From positions 1 to 64,000 of the forward strand of contig NZ_JACOOJ010000021.1 of NCBI RefSeq assembly GCF_014287585.1: a stretch of DNA of 64,000 nt, written 5' to 3'. Origin of the DNA: Parabacteroides hominis (GTDB lineage Bacteria; Bacteroidota; Bacteroidia; Bacteroidales; Tannerellaceae). Below are positions 62,351-64,000 of the stretch, in pieces (positions within the stretch are counted from its first letter, which is position 1; every line of letters starts with the position of its first letter). The notes beneath the pieces are model-generated. The model saw nothing but the letters and a program-made list of their open reading frames with translations, had not been told where the DNA came from and made no database searches. The position numbers were made by a program, and so were the translations under genes.

Positions 62351-63181
62351 ATGAAGCGGGGAATAAATTTAATCATCTTGTTATTGTGCGCACTATGTCT
62401 GCAAGCACAATCCGATCTGACTTGGATCAGAACCAGGGAAGGGAAAATGGTGGTAGTGCCCAAACGGGCGGTTTTCGACCTGAACCTGCCCAAGTTCGCC
62501 TACAAAAGCTTCACGCCATCGGACAGGCAACTGATCGAAGCCAAGTTGCGCGAATTCATTCCCGACCTTCCGGTCCAATCCGCCTACGACCAGGAGCGCC
62601 CGATGGATATGATTATTTCATCTGCCGCCTATCAACCTTTCTTCAATCCGTACACACCGATGTTAAGACGCGTTTCGCCGATGGCGTTGGACTTCCACGA
62701 AGTCTCGATCGTTCCCGTTAGCGAACAAGTGGCCTTTATCACAAGCGGCAGGCAATACACATGGCCCGGTGTCGGCGGCCTGACCCGGATCAATACGGAA
62801 TTGCTATGGACGCACGACAGGTTCTCCCTGTCGGGAGGCGCTTTCGGCGGACGCTATTTCACCCCGTTCAATCCTTCCCCCCAATTCATGGGCGGCTTCA
62901 ATGCAATGGCCAGCTACGATTTGACCGATTGGATGACGCTCAGAGGCTGGGGACAATATACGTTTTACGACCACAATGAGAAGCGGAATCCGCACATGTT
63001 GATGAACCCGTTCTACAATCATACAAGCGTAGGCGGAGCATTCGAATTCAAGGTGAACGATAGCGGCTTCAGGGTCGGCGTAGGGATCAACTACGAATAC
63101 AATCCGATCCGCGGGAAAATGGAACGCCAGTTCATGTTCTATCCGGCAGGCAAGATCGGGACGTTCCGGATCGGTAACTAA
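62351..63181 (+). CDS. Predicted outer membrane protein of unknown function
   Basis: A 276-residue exported protein. The ATG at 62351 opens a clean signal peptide (about 1-18, ending CLQAQ); four codons of the open frame lie before it. A short N-terminal region is followed by amphipathic, aromatic-rich strands (LTRINTELLWTHDRFSLSGG, ASYDLTDWMTLRGWGQYT, GGAFEFKVNDSGFRVGVGIN) that look like a small beta-barrel. It is not recognised further. The phosphodiesterase-like gene follows 31 bases later and may share the transcript. It is divergent from the ECF sigma operon and could be a target of that factor. Confidence 0.65.
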   Translation: MKRGINLIILLLCALCLQAQSDLTWIRTREGKMVVVPKRAVFDLNLPKFAYKSFTPSDRQLIEAKLREFIPDLPVQSAYDQERPMDMIISSAAYQPFFNPYTPMLRRVSPMALDFHEVSIVPVSEQVAFITSGRQYTWPGVGGLTRINTELLWTHDRFSLSGGAFGGRYFTPFNPSPQFMGGFNAMASYDLTDWMTLRGWGQYTFYDHNEKRNPHMLMNPFYNHTSVGGAFEFKVNDSGFRVGVGINYEYNPIRGKMERQFMFYPAGKIGTFRIGN

Positions 63182-63212
63182 ACGTAAGGGAAAAGAATAA
63201 AACAACACAACC

Positions 63213-64000
63213 ATGAAACGACTTCATCTATTTTATGCTTTACTATTCACATTGTTATTCCCGGTAATAAGCAACGGGCAATCCACCGGGAAAGAGAAAC
63301 TACGGGTGATCTCCTACAACATCTGGAACGGTTTTGAGAAAGATGCCTCCCGCCGGACAAATTTTATCAACTGGGTGAAAGGGCAACAACCGGACATTCT
63401 GGCCATGACCGAACTGGTAGGATTTACCGAAAAAGATCTCGGAGAGTTGGCTTCCGAATACGGACACAAGTATTATGCAATCGTGAAAGAAGAAGGATAT
63501 CCGGTCGGCGTTACCTCCAACGAGCCGATCACGGTAGTCAAAAAGCAGGTAGAAGGCTTCTGGCACGGTATGCTTCATGTAAAAACGCATGGGCTGGACA
63601 TCATCGTAACCCATCTCAGTCCCCACGATTGGAAATTCCGCCTGAAAGAAGCCGGGATGTTGACGGGATATATACAAGAAAACCACCTGGACAATTGCAT
63701 GATCATGGGGGACTTCAATGCTTATTCTCCTTTTGACGCCGATTGGGTGGAGACACACGCCCAACTGATCGAGAACATGCAAAAATGGGATGCCGATCAG
63801 GAAACATACCGGAATACGCGGGACGGACGGTTCGACTATTCCGTTCTGTCCGAGTTTCTATCGACCGGGCTTACCGATATATGCCGTATGTACATCCCTG
63901 CCGATAAACGGACGACATTCCCGTCTGCTTTCCTCTATGGTTGGCAACATGGCGACACCCGCCTGCACGGGATAGGCGAACGGTTGGATTATATACTGGT
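63213..64000 (+). CDS. Secreted endonuclease/exonuclease/phosphatase-family protein (3' end missing)
   Basis: The first 262 residues of a gene that continues past the window end. It has a signal peptide (about 1-23, ending SNGQ) and the start of the DNase I-like fold: LRVISYNIWNG (metal-site Asn), PDILAMTELV (catalytic Glu), IIVTHLSPHDW, MIMGDFNAYSP (Asp-Asn pair) and, just before the window edge, ERLDYILV, which leads toward the catalytic Asp/His pair. Members are phosphodiesterases that act on nucleic acids, lipids or sugar phosphates. The substrate is not known. Confidence 0.85.
   Translation, partial: MKRLHLFYALLFTLLFPVISNGQSTGKEKLRVISYNIWNGFEKDASRRTNFINWVKGQQPDILAMTELVGFTEKDLGELASEYGHKYYAIVKEEGYPVGVTSNEPITVVKKQVEGFWHGMLHVKTHGLDIIVTHLSPHDWKFRLKEAGMLTGYIQENHLDNCMIMGDFNAYSPFDADWVETHAQLIENMQKWDADQETYRNTRDGRFDYSVLSEFLSTGLTDICRMYIPADKRTTFPSAFLYGWQHGDTRLHGIGERLDYIL

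Noticed and set aside
1..64000. Transposon, prophage or integrated conjugative element
   Set aside because: I found no transposase, integrase, terminase or transfer gene and no tRNA with a flanking repeat. Composition differences alone were not taken as proof of a mobile element.

Overview
The window reads as a chromosome segment of a gut Bacteroidota, most likely Parabacteroides or a close Bacteroidales relative. The evidence is a SusC/SusD pair, Ser-type sulfatase, many lipoproteins with DUF4369/TlpA or beta-propeller folds, hybrid-like PAS and TPR histidine kinases, promoters of the TAnnTTTG type, and weak ribosome binding sites. I see no rRNA, tRNA, CRISPR array, transposase or phage gene.

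Layout. (1) 1-5022: gene end and terminator, then two tandem membrane histidine kinases without a response regulator. (2) 5221-18136: an export operon of TolC-type outer membrane protein, HlyD/MacA-type adaptor and four paralogous FtsX/MacB-type permeases, ending in what looks like the stub of a fifth. No ATPase is in the operon. (3) 18265-20618: a TlpA-like lipoprotein and two small envelope proteins. (4) 20661-34989: an A+T-richer sialoglycan utilisation locus: GntR/FadR-type regulator with a palindromic operator, a Kelch mutarotase/sodium symporter fusion, N-acetylneuraminate lyase, SusC, SusD, a second lyase-family protein, two sialidases and a sulfatase. (5) 35007-39109: DPP IV-like peptidase and NADH pyrophosphatase on the minus strand, then an orphan ABC ATPase on the plus strand. 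(6) 39249-47879: TlpA-like proteins, a DUF4369/SUMF1 protein, an acyltransferase and an S9 peptidase. (7) 47925-48497: a small toxin-antitoxin pair whose toxin gene is frameshifted. (8) 48494-59715: a histidine kinase and a REC-Fis response regulator, both on the minus strand but separated by five plus-strand lipoprotein genes (A-B-A'-C-B'), followed by another FtsX permease. (9) 59724-64000: transaldolase, a PorT-like barrel fused to an anti-sigma-like N terminus, its ECF sigma factor, an outer membrane protein and a phosphodiesterase-like gene cut by the window end.

The strongest new observation is a shared sigma-54 control module. Upstream of the TolC operon (5221-5325) and upstream of the orphan ABC ATPase (38298-38402) there are two GTGC-N6-GCAC sites exactly 21 bp apart, with the second starting exactly 70 bp before the GG of a -24/-12 promoter. 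This ties the ATPase to the four permeases, TolC and adaptor encoded 20 kb away, as one enhancer-dependent regulon and probably one tripartite exporter, now separated by the sialic acid locus.

The sialic acid genes form a clear pathway: surface sialidases release sialic acid (the sulfatase would unmask sulfated glycans), SusC/SusD import, the Kelch domain equilibrates anomers, the symporter moves it inward and the lyase cleaves it; the regulator probably represses the operon from a site at the predicted transcription start.
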